This document shows positions 16,173 to 24,751 of a DNA stretch of 59,295 nt, piece by piece. The first letter of the stretch is position 1. Every line of letters begins with the position of its first letter. The stretch is from JAOZMY01 sp964577975. GTDB lineage: Bacteria > Desulfobacterota > S145-22. The translations under genes were made by a program, and so were the position numbers. The stretch lies in NCBI GenBank assembly GCA_964577975.1, contig CAZOBB010000202.1, positions 1 through 59,295 of the forward strand. Direction: 5' to 3'. A model generated the notes under the pieces. It was not told where the DNA came from. It ran no database searches and worked only from the letters and a program-made list of their open reading frames with translations.

Positions 16173-16649
16173 ATGAAGCGGTGGGGAACGGCCGGAAACC
16201 GGTATTGGCTATGGGTAGGAGGGTTGATAGTAGCGGTTGCCATGCTAGGATGTGGGAGAAAGGCGCCCCCCATTCCGAAAGATGCCACGGTTCCCAGGGC
16301 GGTGAAGAATCTGAAGCTTGAAAAGAGGGCGGGGGTCATCCGCCTGACGTGGGAGGAGCCTAAAAAAGACCTGAAAGGGAGAAAACTCAAGAACTTGACG
16401 GGATATAAGGTTCTCAAGAAGGTCGTGAAACCGGGATCCAACGAATGTGTGGATTGTCCGGCCGGATTCCGGGAAGTGGCCGTGTTGGATCGGGATCATC
16501 CGGTGAACTTCAAGAAGGTGGAGGGGATGATCCTGTGGGAGGACACGGATGTGAAGAAACATGGAAGGTACGTCTACCGGGTGGTGCCGTTCAATGCCAA
16601 TGGATACGATGGTGCCATATCTGGATATGTGTCCGTGAAAGTGCCGTAA
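16173..16649 (+). CDS. LptM-like lipoprotein with fibronectin type III-like domain
   Basis: A 158-residue lipoprotein: signal peptide, lipobox AMLGC (C27), then GRKAPPIP, close to the CGxKGPL-type start of LptM (YifL). LptM-type lipoproteins assist LPS-transport complex maturation in enterobacteria. Unlike short LptM, it continues into a beta-rich segment (about 45-155; AVKNLKLEKRAGVIRLTWEEP, GYKVLKKV, YVYRVVPFNANGYDG) that looks like one fibronectin type III domain. Its place between argH and lysA is common for these small lipoproteins. It starts directly at the argH stop, with AGGAGG in the argH tail as ribosome site. Confidence 0.75.
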   Translation: MKRWGTAGNRYWLWVGGLIVAVAMLGCGRKAPPIPKDATVPRAVKNLKLEKRAGVIRLTWEEPKKDLKGRKLKNLTGYKVLKKVVKPGSNECVDCPAGFREVAVLDRDHPVNFKKVEGMILWEDTDVKKHGRYVYRVVPFNANGYDGAISGYVSVKVP

Positions 16650-16650
16650 T

Positions 16651-17904
16651 ATGAATGACTTTGTCTACAAAAACGGAGAACTCTTTGCAGAGGGGTGCCG
16701 GGTTGCGGACATCGTGGCCGAGGTTGGAACACCGGTTTACATCTATAGCCAGGAAACCCTGGAGCGACACTACCGGGTCTTTGACGAGGCGCTGGCGGGG
16801 CTGAAACATCTCATCACCTTTTCGGTGAAGTCCAATTCGAACCTGGCGGTTCTCCGTCTCTTCGCCCGTTTGGGAAGTGGGGCGGATATCGTGTCGGGTG
16901 GGGAGCTTTTCCGCTGTTTACGAGCGGGCATCCCCCCGGAAAAGATCGTTTTTTCGGGGGTCGGGAAAACGGAGGACGAGATTTCCTTCGCCTTGGAGAC
17001 GGGGATCATGATGTTTAACGTGGAATCGGAAATGGAGATGGAGCGGATCGAGGATGTGGCCGCTCGAAAAGGGAAGGTCGCGCCGGTGGCGATCCGCGTG
17101 AATCCCGATATCGATCCCCAAACTCATCCTTATATCTCCACGGGCCTGAGGAAGAACAAATTTGGAATCGACGTGAAACGTGCCCTCGCCTTATACAAAA
17201 AGGCGGCGAGCCGCGAATCGCTTCGCGTCATAGGCATCGATTGCCATATCGGGTCTCAGTTGACGACGTTGTCTCCTTTTGAAGAAACCGTTTTGAAACT
17301 CCGTGAGATGGCCGAAACGCTGGAGAAAGAGGGCATTTCCCTTGAATGGGTGGATATGGGGGGAGGCCTCGGCATAACGTATAACGATGAGACTCCTCCC
17401 ACCCCGATGGACTACGGAAGGGTGATACGGCAAGCGGCGGAGGGGATGTCGCAGGGATTCATCTTCGAGCCGGGACGGGTCATCGCAGGTAACGCGGGGA
17501 TTTTGGTGACGCGGGTTCTTTACGTCAAACAAGGGATGGAGAAGAAGTTTCTCGTGGTGGACGCCGGGATGAACGACATGATTCGTCCCAGCTTGTATGG
17601 GGCGTATCAGGAGATTCTCCCCGTCAAACAAACAACGGAAAGGGTGCGGGCGGATGTCGTGGGTCCCATTTGTGAGTCGGGGGATTTTCTCGCCAAGGAT
17701 CGGGAGGTTCCTTTCGTGGCGCCGGGGGGGCTGATGAGTGTCATGAGCGCGGGGGCCTATGGCTTTACCATGGCGTCCAATTACAATTCACGTCCAAGAC
17801 CAGCGGAAGTCATGGTGCACGGGAACCGCTTTTCCGTCATTCGGCGCCGTGAAACGTATGAGGATTTGGTGCGTGGAGAGGAGATACCCTCCTGGCTTTC
17901 GTAG
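16651..17904 (+). CDS. lysA: diaminopimelate decarboxylase
   Basis: PLP-dependent fold-type III enzyme converting meso-diaminopimelate to lysine. 417 residues with YIYSQETL, FSVKSNSN carrying PLP lysine K60, SGGELFRCLRAG, HIGSQLT, WVDMGGGLGI, FEPGRVIAGNAG, VVDAGMNDMIRPSLYGAY and GPICESGDFLAKDRE (active-site Cys). It begins one nt after the previous stop and precedes dapF by 12 bp, so it belongs to the arg/dap operon. Confidence 0.97.
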   Translation: MNDFVYKNGELFAEGCRVADIVAEVGTPVYIYSQETLERHYRVFDEALAGLKHLITFSVKSNSNLAVLRLFARLGSGADIVSGGELFRCLRAGIPPEKIVFSGVGKTEDEISFALETGIMMFNVESEMEMERIEDVAARKGKVAPVAIRVNPDIDPQTHPYISTGLRKNKFGIDVKRALALYKKAASRESLRVIGIDCHIGSQLTTLSPFEETVLKLREMAETLEKEGISLEWVDMGGGLGITYNDETPPTPMDYGRVIRQAAEGMSQGFIFEPGRVIAGNAGILVTRVLYVKQGMEKKFLVVDAGMNDMIRPSLYGAYQEILPVKQTTERVRADVVGPICESGDFLAKDREVPFVAPGGLMSVMSAGAYGFTMASNYNSRPRPAEVMVHGNRFSVIRRRETYEDLVRGEEIPSWLS

Positions 17905-17916
17905 GAGTGATCAAGT

Positions 17917-18765
17917 ATGACGGCAAAAAAGATCCGATTTACTAAAATGAGCGGAAGCGGCAACGATTTTATCTTTTTGGACGGGATGGATGGTTCCTTC
18001 GCGTGGGTGGACAGTATGTGGGTGCGTCAGATTTGCCAGCGCGCCCTTTCCGTGGGGGCGGACGGGGTGGTCGTCCTTGAAAAGGATGAGAACTACGATT
18101 TCGCGTGGCGTTTTTTCAACAGCGATGGAACCATCGCGGAGATGTGTGGCAACGCGAGCCGCTGCGCGGCGCGTTATGCCTACGAGCAAGGGATCGCAGG
18201 GGCCACGATGACCTTTTCCACACTGGCGGGCCCCATTCGGGCAGAGATCAAGGGCAAACGGGTAAAGGTCCAGTTGACGGATCCGAAGCTTTTCGACCCC
18301 GACGTGAAGGTGGAGGTGGAGGGACGGAGGTTTTCTCTGTTTTACGTCGACACGGGTGTGCCGCACGTGGTAATGGAAGTGGACGATTTTGAAGAATTCC
18401 CGTTGGTGGAGATCGGTCGTAAGATTCGCTTTCACGAAAAATTCGGCCCCGCGGGGACGAACGTGAACATCGTGAAGGTGACGGGGGAAAACGCCCTTGC
18501 CTTGAGGACCTACGAACGGGGTGTCGAAAATGAGACCCTCGCCTGTGGAACTGGGTCCGTTGCGGCGGTTCTCATGATGTCCATGAAACGGGGGTTTCAG
18601 TCACCCGTTTCGGTTCGAGCGGCGAGTGGTGAAATCTTGACGGTCTGGTGGGAAGGAAAGGTGGGGGCCTGGGCGCCCGTTTTCTTCGAGGGAGAGGTGC
18701 GGTTTATCTATGAAGGATGGCTTCATCCGGAGGCCATTCCCGAATCGCGCGAGAAACTAATTTAA
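17917..18765 (+). CDS. dapF: diaminopimelate epimerase
   Basis: Interconverts LL- and meso-diaminopimelate for lysine and peptidoglycan, without cofactor. 282 residues; both catalytic cysteines are visible, C77 in EMCGNASRCAARY and C210 in ETLACGTGSVAA, and the N terminus FTKMSGSGNDF is diagnostic. AGGAGTG precedes the ATG. Co-transcribed with lysA and dapA. Confidence 0.97.
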   Translation: MTAKKIRFTKMSGSGNDFIFLDGMDGSFAWVDSMWVRQICQRALSVGADGVVVLEKDENYDFAWRFFNSDGTIAEMCGNASRCAARYAYEQGIAGATMTFSTLAGPIRAEIKGKRVKVQLTDPKLFDPDVKVEVEGRRFSLFYVDTGVPHVVMEVDDFEEFPLVEIGRKIRFHEKFGPAGTNVNIVKVTGENALALRTYERGVENETLACGTGSVAAVLMMSMKRGFQSPVSVRAASGEILTVWWEGKVGAWAPVFFEGEVRFIYEGWLHPEAIPESREKLI

Positions 18766-18783
18766 GACGGAGGAGGGGAAACC

Positions 18784-19665
18784 ATGATCTTTGAAGGAAG
18801 TATGGTTGCAATCGTCACGCCTTTCAAAGACGGTCGTCTGGATGAAGAGGCCTTTAAGAATTTAATCGAGTGGCATATCGAGAGTGGAACGGATGTTATC
18901 GTGCCGTGTGGGACGACGGGGGAGTCCGCGACGCTCTCTTTTGAGGAACACGACCGCGTGATAGAGCTGACGGTCGAAACCGTCAATGGGCGCGTTCCCG
19001 TCATGGCGGGTACAGGGTCCAACAACACCACGGAGGCCATCCGTTTAACGAGGGACGCCAAAGCCGCGGGGGCGGATGGAGCCCTTCTCATCACACCCTA
19101 TTACAACAAGCCGACGCAGCAGGGGCTTTACGAGCATTACGAAGCCATCGCCAAGGCGGTGGAGTTTCCAATGGTGCTTTACAACGTGCCTGGGAGAACG
19201 GGTGTAAACATGCTTCCTGAAACGGTGGCGCGTCTGTCAAAGATCGATGTCGTCGTGGGGGTGAAGGAGGCTACCGGTTCTCTCCGACAAGTCACAGAGA
19301 TTATTGAACGTTGTGACGAAGATTTCGCCGTTATCTCCGGGGACGATTTCATCAATTTCCCCTTGCTTGCCGTGGGCGGAAAGGGAATGATCTCCGTGAC
19401 GGCCAATGTGATCCCAGGTGACTTGGCGGCACTTTATGACGCCTGGAAGGCGGGAGACATCGAGAAGGCGCGCCAGCTTCATTATAAAACGTTGCCGTTA
19501 CACCGGGCCATGTTCTATGAGACAAACCCCATTCCCGTGAAAACGGCGTTGGCGAAGATGGGGAAGATAGCCCATGAGCTTAGGTTTCCGCTCTGCTCGA
19601 TGTCCGAGGCGAACGACAAGAAACTGGAGGAAGCACTCAAAACGTACGGATTATTGGAGACCTGA
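18784..19665 (+). CDS. dapA: 4-hydroxy-tetrahydrodipicolinate synthase
   Basis: Condenses pyruvate with aspartate semialdehyde, the committed step of the diaminopimelate/lysine branch. 293 residues of the class I aldolase type: CGTTGESATL, TGSNNTTEAI, YYNKPTQQGLYEHY (catalytic Tyr), YNVPGRTG and Schiff-base lysine K161 in VGVKEATGS. ACGGAGGAGGGG precedes the ATG. The cysK start follows the stop directly. Confidence 0.97.
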   Translation: MIFEGSMVAIVTPFKDGRLDEEAFKNLIEWHIESGTDVIVPCGTTGESATLSFEEHDRVIELTVETVNGRVPVMAGTGSNNTTEAIRLTRDAKAAGADGALLITPYYNKPTQQGLYEHYEAIAKAVEFPMVLYNVPGRTGVNMLPETVARLSKIDVVVGVKEATGSLRQVTEIIERCDEDFAVISGDDFINFPLLAVGGKGMISVTANVIPGDLAALYDAWKAGDIEKARQLHYKTLPLHRAMFYETNPIPVKTALAKMGKIAHELRFPLCSMSEANDKKLEEALKTYGLLET

Positions 19666-20562
19666 TTGGAAACGATGGACATACTGGAAGCCATCGGGAA
19701 AACCCCGATGGTCAAGATTCGAAAGCTGACCTCTGCTCCTATTTTTGCCAAGGCGGAGTTTCTCAATCCCGGCGGGAGCATCAAGGACCGAGTCGCCCTT
19801 CATATGATCGAAACGGCGGAAAGAGACGGGCGTCTCAAACCGGGATCTGTCATTGTGGAACCTACCTCGGGAAACACGGGAATCGGATTGGCGTTTGTGG
19901 GGGTTCAGAAAGGGTACCGCGTGCGCATAGTCATGCCGGAGAATATGAGTGAGGAAAGGAAAAAGATAATCACGGCCTTTGGGGGGGAGCTCGTTCTCAC
20001 GCCCGCCGAAAAGAGCCTGACAGGCGCAATCGAGAAGGCGGAAGAGCTTCAACGAAAAGACCCCACGGTTTTCGTGCCTCAGCAATTCGAGAATCCCGCC
20101 AACCCGGAGATCCATTATCTCACGACGGCCAAAGAGATATGGGAACAAATGGAGGGTAATGTCGCCGCTTTCGTGGCGGGGGTGGGAAGCGGGGGCACTT
20201 TGGCGGGCGTCGGAAGGTTTTTGAAAGAGAAGGATAAGGATATCCATCTTGTGGCCGTGGAACCCAAAAATAGCGCGGCCCTGTTGGGGGATGAGCCGGG
20301 ACTTCACCAGATTCAAGGCATTGGGGATGGATTCGTCCCAAAGATTTTGGACGTGTCGATCATCGATGATGTGGTCACGGTCACGGATGAAGATGCCATT
20401 TCCACCACCCGGCGGTTGGCCCGTGAGGAGGGTCTGTTGGTGGGAACCTCTTCGGGAGCCAATGTATGGGCCGCGATCGAGATCAGCCGGAAGATTCGGG
20501 GGAACGTCGTGACGGTCTTGCCGGACCGCGCGGAGCGCTACTTTAGTACGAGCTTGATATAA
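19666..20562 (+). CDS. cysK: cysteine synthase (O-acetylserine sulfhydrylase)
   Basis: PLP fold-type II enzyme making cysteine from O-acetylserine and sulfide. 298 residues with EAIGKTPMVKI, FLNPGGSIKDRVAL (PLP lysine K40), VEPTSGNTGIGLAFVG, FVPQQFENPANPEIHY, GVGSGGTLAGVGRFLKE and ending PDRAERYFSTSLI. The TTG at 19666 abuts the dapA stop with GGAG about seven nt upstream; ATG at 19675 is an alternative. Its insertion between dapA and dapB is unusual and may tie cysteine supply to the lysine operon. Cystathionine beta-synthase-like activity cannot be excluded. Confidence 0.92.
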   Translation: METMDILEAIGKTPMVKIRKLTSAPIFAKAEFLNPGGSIKDRVALHMIETAERDGRLKPGSVIVEPTSGNTGIGLAFVGVQKGYRVRIVMPENMSEERKKIITAFGGELVLTPAEKSLTGAIEKAEELQRKDPTVFVPQQFENPANPEIHYLTTAKEIWEQMEGNVAAFVAGVGSGGTLAGVGRFLKEKDKDIHLVAVEPKNSAALLGDEPGLHQIQGIGDGFVPKILDVSIIDDVVTVTDEDAISTTRRLAREEGLLVGTSSGANVWAAIEISRKIRGNVVTVLPDRAERYFSTSLI

Positions 20563-20573
20563 AGGAGGGAAGA

Positions 20574-21383
20574 ATGATTTCTGTCATCGTTTGTGGCGCG
20601 GGTGGCCGAATGGGAGGACGAATTATAACCCTGCTTTCCCAGACGGAAGGGGCGAGGCTGATAGGGGCGGTGGAGCGTCCCGACCATCCTTTCGTGGGGA
20701 AAGACATTGGGGCGGTCTTGGGATTGGGAGCAAACGGGGTTGAAGTGGTGGATGATCTCGAAAAGGTCTTGGAACGGGGAGATGTCGTCATCGACTTTAC
20801 CCATATTGACAGTGCCCTTAAGCACATCGAGATGACGATGGCCGCCTCTAAGGCGATTGTGGTTGGCACGACGGGATTTGACGCCTCCCACATGGAAAAA
20901 GTCAAAGGATGGGCGACCAGGGGGCGGTGCCTGATCGCACCCAACATGAGCGTGGGGGTCAACCTCCTTTTCAAACTGGCCTTCGAAGTCGCCAAGATTC
21001 TTGGGGATGATTACGACGTGGAGATTCTGGAGGCCCATCACAATCAAAAGAAAGACGCCCCTTCTGGAACCGCGATGAAGTTGGGCCGCCAGGTGGCTGC
21101 CGCCTTGGGAAGGGATCTCGAAGAAGTCGGCGTGTACGGACGTAAAGGGATGGTGGGGGCGCGTACGAAGCAAGAGATCGGCATGCAAGTCATCCGAGGG
21201 GGCGATATCGTGGGGGAACACACCGTTTTCTTCATCGGGACGGGGGAGCGAATAGAGCTGACGCACCGGGCCATGAGTCGGGACAACTTTGCCCGAGGTG
21301 CCATCCGTGCCGCCCTGTGGATTGTTCGTCAACCCAATGGATTGTACGACATGCAGGACGTCTTGGGGCTGAAAGAATCGTAG
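20574..21383 (+). CDS. dapB: 4-hydroxy-tetrahydrodipicolinate reductase
   Basis: NAD(P)H-dependent reductase of the diaminopimelate pathway. 269 residues: nucleotide-binding VCGAGGRMGGRI, DFTHIDSALKH, VVGTTGF, APNMSVGVNLLFKL, the catalytic EAHHNQKKDAPSGTA and IRGGDIVGEHTVFF. AAAGGAGGGAAG precedes the ATG. Last gene of the maf-dapB operon; its stop is eight bp from the stop of the convergent ROK gene and the terminator lies beyond, inside that gene. dapL/dapD-type genes are not in the window. Confidence 0.97.
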   Translation: MISVIVCGAGGRMGGRIITLLSQTEGARLIGAVERPDHPFVGKDIGAVLGLGANGVEVVDDLEKVLERGDVVIDFTHIDSALKHIEMTMAASKAIVVGTTGFDASHMEKVKGWATRGRCLIAPNMSVGVNLLFKLAFEVAKILGDDYDVEILEAHHNQKKDAPSGTAMKLGRQVAAALGRDLEEVGVYGRKGMVGARTKQEIGMQVIRGGDIVGEHTVFFIGTGERIELTHRAMSRDNFARGAIRAALWIVRQPNGLYDMQDVLGLKES

Positions 21384-21391
21384 GCGGAGCG

Positions 21392-22348
21392 TTATCCGTT
21401 TTGAAAGACGAGGAGGGCCGCGCCGAGAATTCCGGCGCGGTTTTTTAATTGGGAAACCACGACGTTGCAATCGCGGGCGGGGTGGCGGAAGGAAAATCGT
21501 CGGCTCTGTTCCACCGCCCTCGGGAGAAAATGGTCGGCGTAGTGGGAAAGACCGCCGGAAATGATGATTCGTTCGGGATTAAAGAGATTGATCAAAGATC
21601 CCATTCCGGCACCGAGGGCGTCAGCGAAGATTTCCCATACACGTCGCCATTGGGTTTCTCCCCGTGAGAGTTTGTCGACGAGTAGGTTGGGAAGAAGGTG
21701 GAGTTCCTTTCTCTCCAATGCCTTTGAGATGTCGGGCGGGAGATGGGGGTATTCTTCCCGGAGGCTATTGGCGATGCCGGTGATGGAGGCGTACGCCTCC
21801 ATGCAGCCCCGAGCGCCACAGTGACACCGCCTCCCTTGGAAATTGACGGTGATGTGTCCGATTTCTCCTCCAAACCCCGAGATGCCCCGGTAGATCTTTC
21901 CGTCGATGACGATGCCTCCTCCAATGCCCGTTCCGAAGGCGAGGTAGAGAAAGGCGCGGAGCCCGCGTCCCAGTCCTTGCCACTGTTCACCAAGGGTCTG
22001 AATGGTTGCGTCGTTGTCGAAAAAGGCGGCATGGGGATAGACCTCTCGGAAAAGGGGGCCCAGCGGTATCTTTCCTTGAAAGGGAAGGTTGGGGGGATCG
22101 AAGAGGATTCCTTCGGGATAACGCAGAGGGCCGGGGATTCCGATGCCGGCGCCGAGAAAGGTCGCGCCTTTGGGGAGGGTCTTTTTGAGGAATTTTTCAA
22201 GGGTTTCAGAGAGCCACGTGGCCAAACGGAAAGGGGTCTCGGGGCGGAGGAGGGGAAGGTTTTCCTGGTGAAGCACCTCTCCTCCGCGTGCGACCAATCC
22301 CATTTTGACGAAAGATCCTCCCACGTCGCAGCCGATGGCGTATTCCAT
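21392..22348 (-). CDS. ROK-family sugar kinase (glucokinase-like)
   Basis: A 318-residue cytoplasmic ATP-dependent sugar or aminosugar kinase. AIGCDVGGSFVKMGLV is the phosphate-binding loop, AFFDNDATIQTLGE and LAFGTGIGGGIVIDG follow, and the ROK zinc signature GHITVNFQGRRCHCGARGCMEAY supplies His and three Cys ligands. The ATG at 22346-22348 has GGGAGGG upstream; an in-frame ATG 39 nt earlier is not supported. The specific sugar cannot be told from sequence. Its last codons also encode the hairpin of the opposing dap-operon terminator. Confidence 0.88.
   Translation of the reverse strand: MEYAIGCDVGGSFVKMGLVARGGEVLHQENLPLLRPETPFRLATWLSETLEKFLKKTLPKGATFLGAGIGIPGPLRYPEGILFDPPNLPFQGKIPLGPLFREVYPHAAFFDNDATIQTLGEQWQGLGRGLRAFLYLAFGTGIGGGIVIDGKIYRGISGFGGEIGHITVNFQGRRCHCGARGCMEAYASITGIANSLREEYPHLPPDISKALERKELHLLPNLLVDKLSRGETQWRRVWEIFADALGAGMGSLINLFNPERIIISGGLSHYADHFLPRAVEQSRRFSFRHPARDCNVVVSQLKNRAGILGAALLVFQNG
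21418..21446 (+). terminator. intrinsic terminator of the dap operon, inside the ROK coding sequence
   Basis: Perfect eight-pair stem CCGCGCCG (21418-21425) and CGGCGCGG (21433-21440) with a seven-base loop, followed by TTTTTT (21441-21446). It is oriented for the rightward operon and lies wholly within the 3' coding end of the convergent kinase gene. Confidence 0.85.
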
Positions 22349-22404
22349 CTTTTCCCTCCCTTTATTGTGAGGTTTTGGGGGCACCATACCAAAATCGGAG
22401 GATT

Positions 22405-22989
22405 CTAAAAAGGAACAAGCTGAAAAAGCCGATGGGTCAGATCGGAGAGTAGTCCCCCCATGACGGGAGGTAAAGGGGAGGAGGGAAGAGGGGATGGTTG
22501 AGGATAGATCAGAGAGGGGGGGGAGGGAAGAAGGAACGTTTTAAGGGCTACATGGAGGGTGTATCCCTCCAGGTGATAAGCGAGGATGACGGGGGGGGAG
22601 AAAAAGGTCATCGTCGTCACTCGACTTGCCTCGGCAATGGTGGAGGGATTGTGGCGAACGACCGTTGCCGTGGCGACCCGAGCAGTTTGGGCAGGGGGCG
22701 TATAAGAGGCGAGCGCATTGAGGACGGCTCTCTTTATCGCTTCCTCTTTTTCGCACGGGAGGGTGAGGGAAGCGGTTCCCCGTAAAATGACAGGATGTCC
22801 GGCAGGGGGAGAAGGGGGAGGTAGGAAATAGATCTTTGCCTCTTGATGGTCGACATACCCGTTGTGAACGGTGCATGTTTTGACGACAAGGCAGGCGTGC
22901 TTAAAACAGACCTCTCCTTTTGCGGAGGGAGGGAAGAATCCGAAAAGGATGCCGAGGCAAAGGGTGAGTGAAAGCCTAGAAATAGGCAT
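22405..22989 (-). CDS. exported protein of unknown function, proline-rich C terminus
   Basis: A 194-residue protein with a likely cleavable signal peptide (about 1-25, LSLTLCLGILFGFFPPSAKG). The mature part has three cysteines near the start (CFKHACLVVKTC), a central threonine/valine-rich stretch and a proline/serine-rich tail (about 155-175). I do not recognise a family. It overlaps the preceding lipoprotein gene by 14 nt, so the two are coupled and probably work together in the cell envelope. Confidence 0.6.
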   Translation of the reverse strand: MPISRLSLTLCLGILFGFFPPSAKGEVCFKHACLVVKTCTVHNGYVDHQEAKIYFLPPPSPPAGHPVILRGTASLTLPCEKEEAIKRAVLNALASYTPPAQTARVATATVVRHNPSTIAEASRVTTMTFFSPPVILAYHLEGYTLHVALKTFLLPSPPSLIYPQPSPLPSSPLPPVMGGLLSDLTHRLFQLVPF

Positions 22990-23425
22990 CGGATTTGCTG
23001 ATGCGAATGACCATATCCACCTCCGCGAGACCGTCGGGATAATGCCGGATATCCACGATCTGCGTGGCGCGAAGGATGGCTTCCGTTTGCGTGTGGATGA
23101 CGTCTTCGGTCACTTGAGCGTCACGGGTCGTCTGGAAGGTGGAGACCAGGATTCCACGGAGCTTTTCCGCCAGAAGACGGTAGCCGTCGGCCTCCGCCGC
23201 GCGTTCGGAGAGGATTTTGGCCTGCGCGGGATTGGTCGTGCCGGATGGGGCGATGCCCTTTCCCGTCACGCGGATGAGGATATAATCGGTGGAAGGGGTT
23301 TGCCCTTCGTAGATGCCCGGAACTTCTTCGGCACTCGACAACACGCTTGGGGGTTGGGTGGAACATCCCATCAACCCTGCCATCAGGAAGAAGAACACGC
23401 TTCCCACCACACAGATAATTTTCAC
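22976..23425 (-). CDS. LPP20-like lipoprotein
   Basis: A 149-residue lipoprotein with lipobox GLMGC (C21). The mature part contains QAKILSERAAEADGYRLLAEKLRGI, ILRATQIVDIRHYPDGLAEVDMVI, the pattern of the LPP20/FlgT N-terminal-like domain seen in envelope and flagellum-associated proteins. GGAGGGG precedes the ATG. It heads a two-gene unit with the unknown exported protein, divergent from the acyl-CoA dehydrogenase operon. Confidence 0.65.
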   Translation of the reverse strand: MKIICVVGSVFFFLMAGLMGCSTQPPSVLSSAEEVPGIYEGQTPSTDYILIRVTGKGIAPSGTTNPAQAKILSERAAEADGYRLLAEKLRGILVSTFQTTRDAQVTEDVIHTQTEAILRATQIVDIRHYPDGLAEVDMVIRISKSDAYF

Positions 23426-23520
23426 GTTTTTCCCCTCCTTTTTTTCTCTACATTATCGGCCGGTTGGCGGAAAACATAAATGATGTCGGAACATTCACGG
23501 CGGGCGGAACGGGAATATTC

Positions 23521-23549
23521 TTGACATTTCACGGGCTCTGACATAGGGT
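23521..23549 (+). promoter_or_regulatory. candidate promoter of the catabolic operon
   Basis: Perfect -35 TTGACA at 23521-23526, 17 nt spacer, and a poor -10 TAGGGT at 23544-23549, 41 nt before the acyl-CoA dehydrogenase start. The hexamer TGACAT occurs at 23522 and again 17 nt later at 23539, which could be paired operator half-sites. A weak -10 would suit an activated promoter. Confidence 0.4.
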
Positions 23550-23590
23550 AAACGTAAGCCCACAACAATCGATCGAAAAAGGGGGAGTGC

Positions 23591-24736
23591 ATGGATTTTC
23601 GTTTGACAGAGGAGCAGCAGTTTTTCAAAGACAATGTGGCACGGCTTGTCGACCGGATGATCAAACCAAGGGCGGAAGAGATCGACGTCAAGGACGAAAT
23701 CACCACGGATATCATCAAGGAAATGGGAAAATTGGGGTATCTGGGCATCCGCTATCCCGAGTCCGTCGGAGGCATGGGAGCGGATATGGTGACGTATGCC
23801 TTGTTTATCGAGGAGATCGCGAGAGGATCGTTGAGTGTGGGTGCGAACATTGCGATGCAAACCCTGATGGGAACGGATTTCATCTATCGGTTTGGGTCCG
23901 ATGCCATCAAGGAACGATGCTTTTTCCCCGCCTTGAGAGGTGAGAAGATTGGAACCATCGCCTTTACCGAGCCGAACGCGGGGTCGGATTTGGCGAATAT
24001 CCACACGGTGGCGAAGAAGGAAGGGGATTCCTATGTGGTCAATGGCCAAAAGACATGGATCACGAATGCCACGGTGGCCGATTTCGCCACGGTCGTGGCC
24101 TCCACGGATCGCTCCAAGGGTCTGAAAGGGTTGGGGTTTTTCCTTATCGAAAGGGATACGCCGGGGTACAACGTGGGAAAGAAGATCCACAAGCTCGGAA
24201 CGAGAGGATCGGAAAATACGGAATTGACCTTTGAGGATTGTCGAATACCGGCGGAAAACCTCCTTGGCGAGGAAGGTAAGGGCGTGGTTTATCTGGGGCA
24301 GATCCTTGCCGAGATACGGATCATGACCGGGGCGTTGGCGCTTGGACTGGCCAAGACGGCGTTCGAGGATGGGTTGCAGTATTCCAAAGAGCGAGTCGCG
24401 TTTGGGCGGCCGATCGCCAAGTTCCAGTTGATTGCCGCGAAGCTGACCGAGATGTACATGAACTATGAGGCGGCCAAGCTCATGGTCTATAAGGCGGCGT
24501 GGTTGAAAGACAATGATTTGCCGCACACGAAGGAAGCCGCGAGCGCGAAGATGTTTGCCGTGGAGATGGCCTGTAAAGTGGTGGATGAGGTCACGCGGAT
24601 CTATGGGGCCTATGGTTTTGCGATGGAATATCCGGCGCAGAGGTATTTCAGGGACGCGCGGTTTCTCCTGTACGGCGGAGGAACGCATGAAATCCTGAAG
24701 ACGGTCATCGCGCGTGAGTTGACGGGAAGGCTATAG
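23591..24736 (+). CDS. acyl-CoA dehydrogenase
   Basis: FAD-dependent oxidation of an acyl-CoA to the 2,3-enoyl-CoA, passing electrons to ETF. 381 residues with the usual N-, middle- and C-domains: FTEPNAGSDLANI, GQKTWITNATVAD, RGSENTELTFEDCRIPAENLLGE, AFGRPIAKFQLIAAKLTEM and GAYGFAMEYPAQRYFRDAR. The usual catalytic Glu of the YEGT motif is replaced (Y361-GGGT), so the base must lie elsewhere or the chemistry differs. First gene of a cluster with a split B12 mutase, HyuAB and a CoA-transferase, so a branched or carboxylated substrate is more likely than a plain fatty acid. Confidence 0.88.
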   Translation: MDFRLTEEQQFFKDNVARLVDRMIKPRAEEIDVKDEITTDIIKEMGKLGYLGIRYPESVGGMGADMVTYALFIEEIARGSLSVGANIAMQTLMGTDFIYRFGSDAIKERCFFPALRGEKIGTIAFTEPNAGSDLANIHTVAKKEGDSYVVNGQKTWITNATVADFATVVASTDRSKGLKGLGFFLIERDTPGYNVGKKIHKLGTRGSENTELTFEDCRIPAENLLGEEGKGVVYLGQILAEIRIMTGALALGLAKTAFEDGLQYSKERVAFGRPIAKFQLIAAKLTEMYMNYEAAKLMVYKAAWLKDNDLPHTKEAASAKMFAVEMACKVVDEVTRIYGAYGFAMEYPAQRYFRDARFLLYGGGTHEILKTVIARELTGRL

Positions 24737-24751
24737 AGGAGAGGGGGTAAG

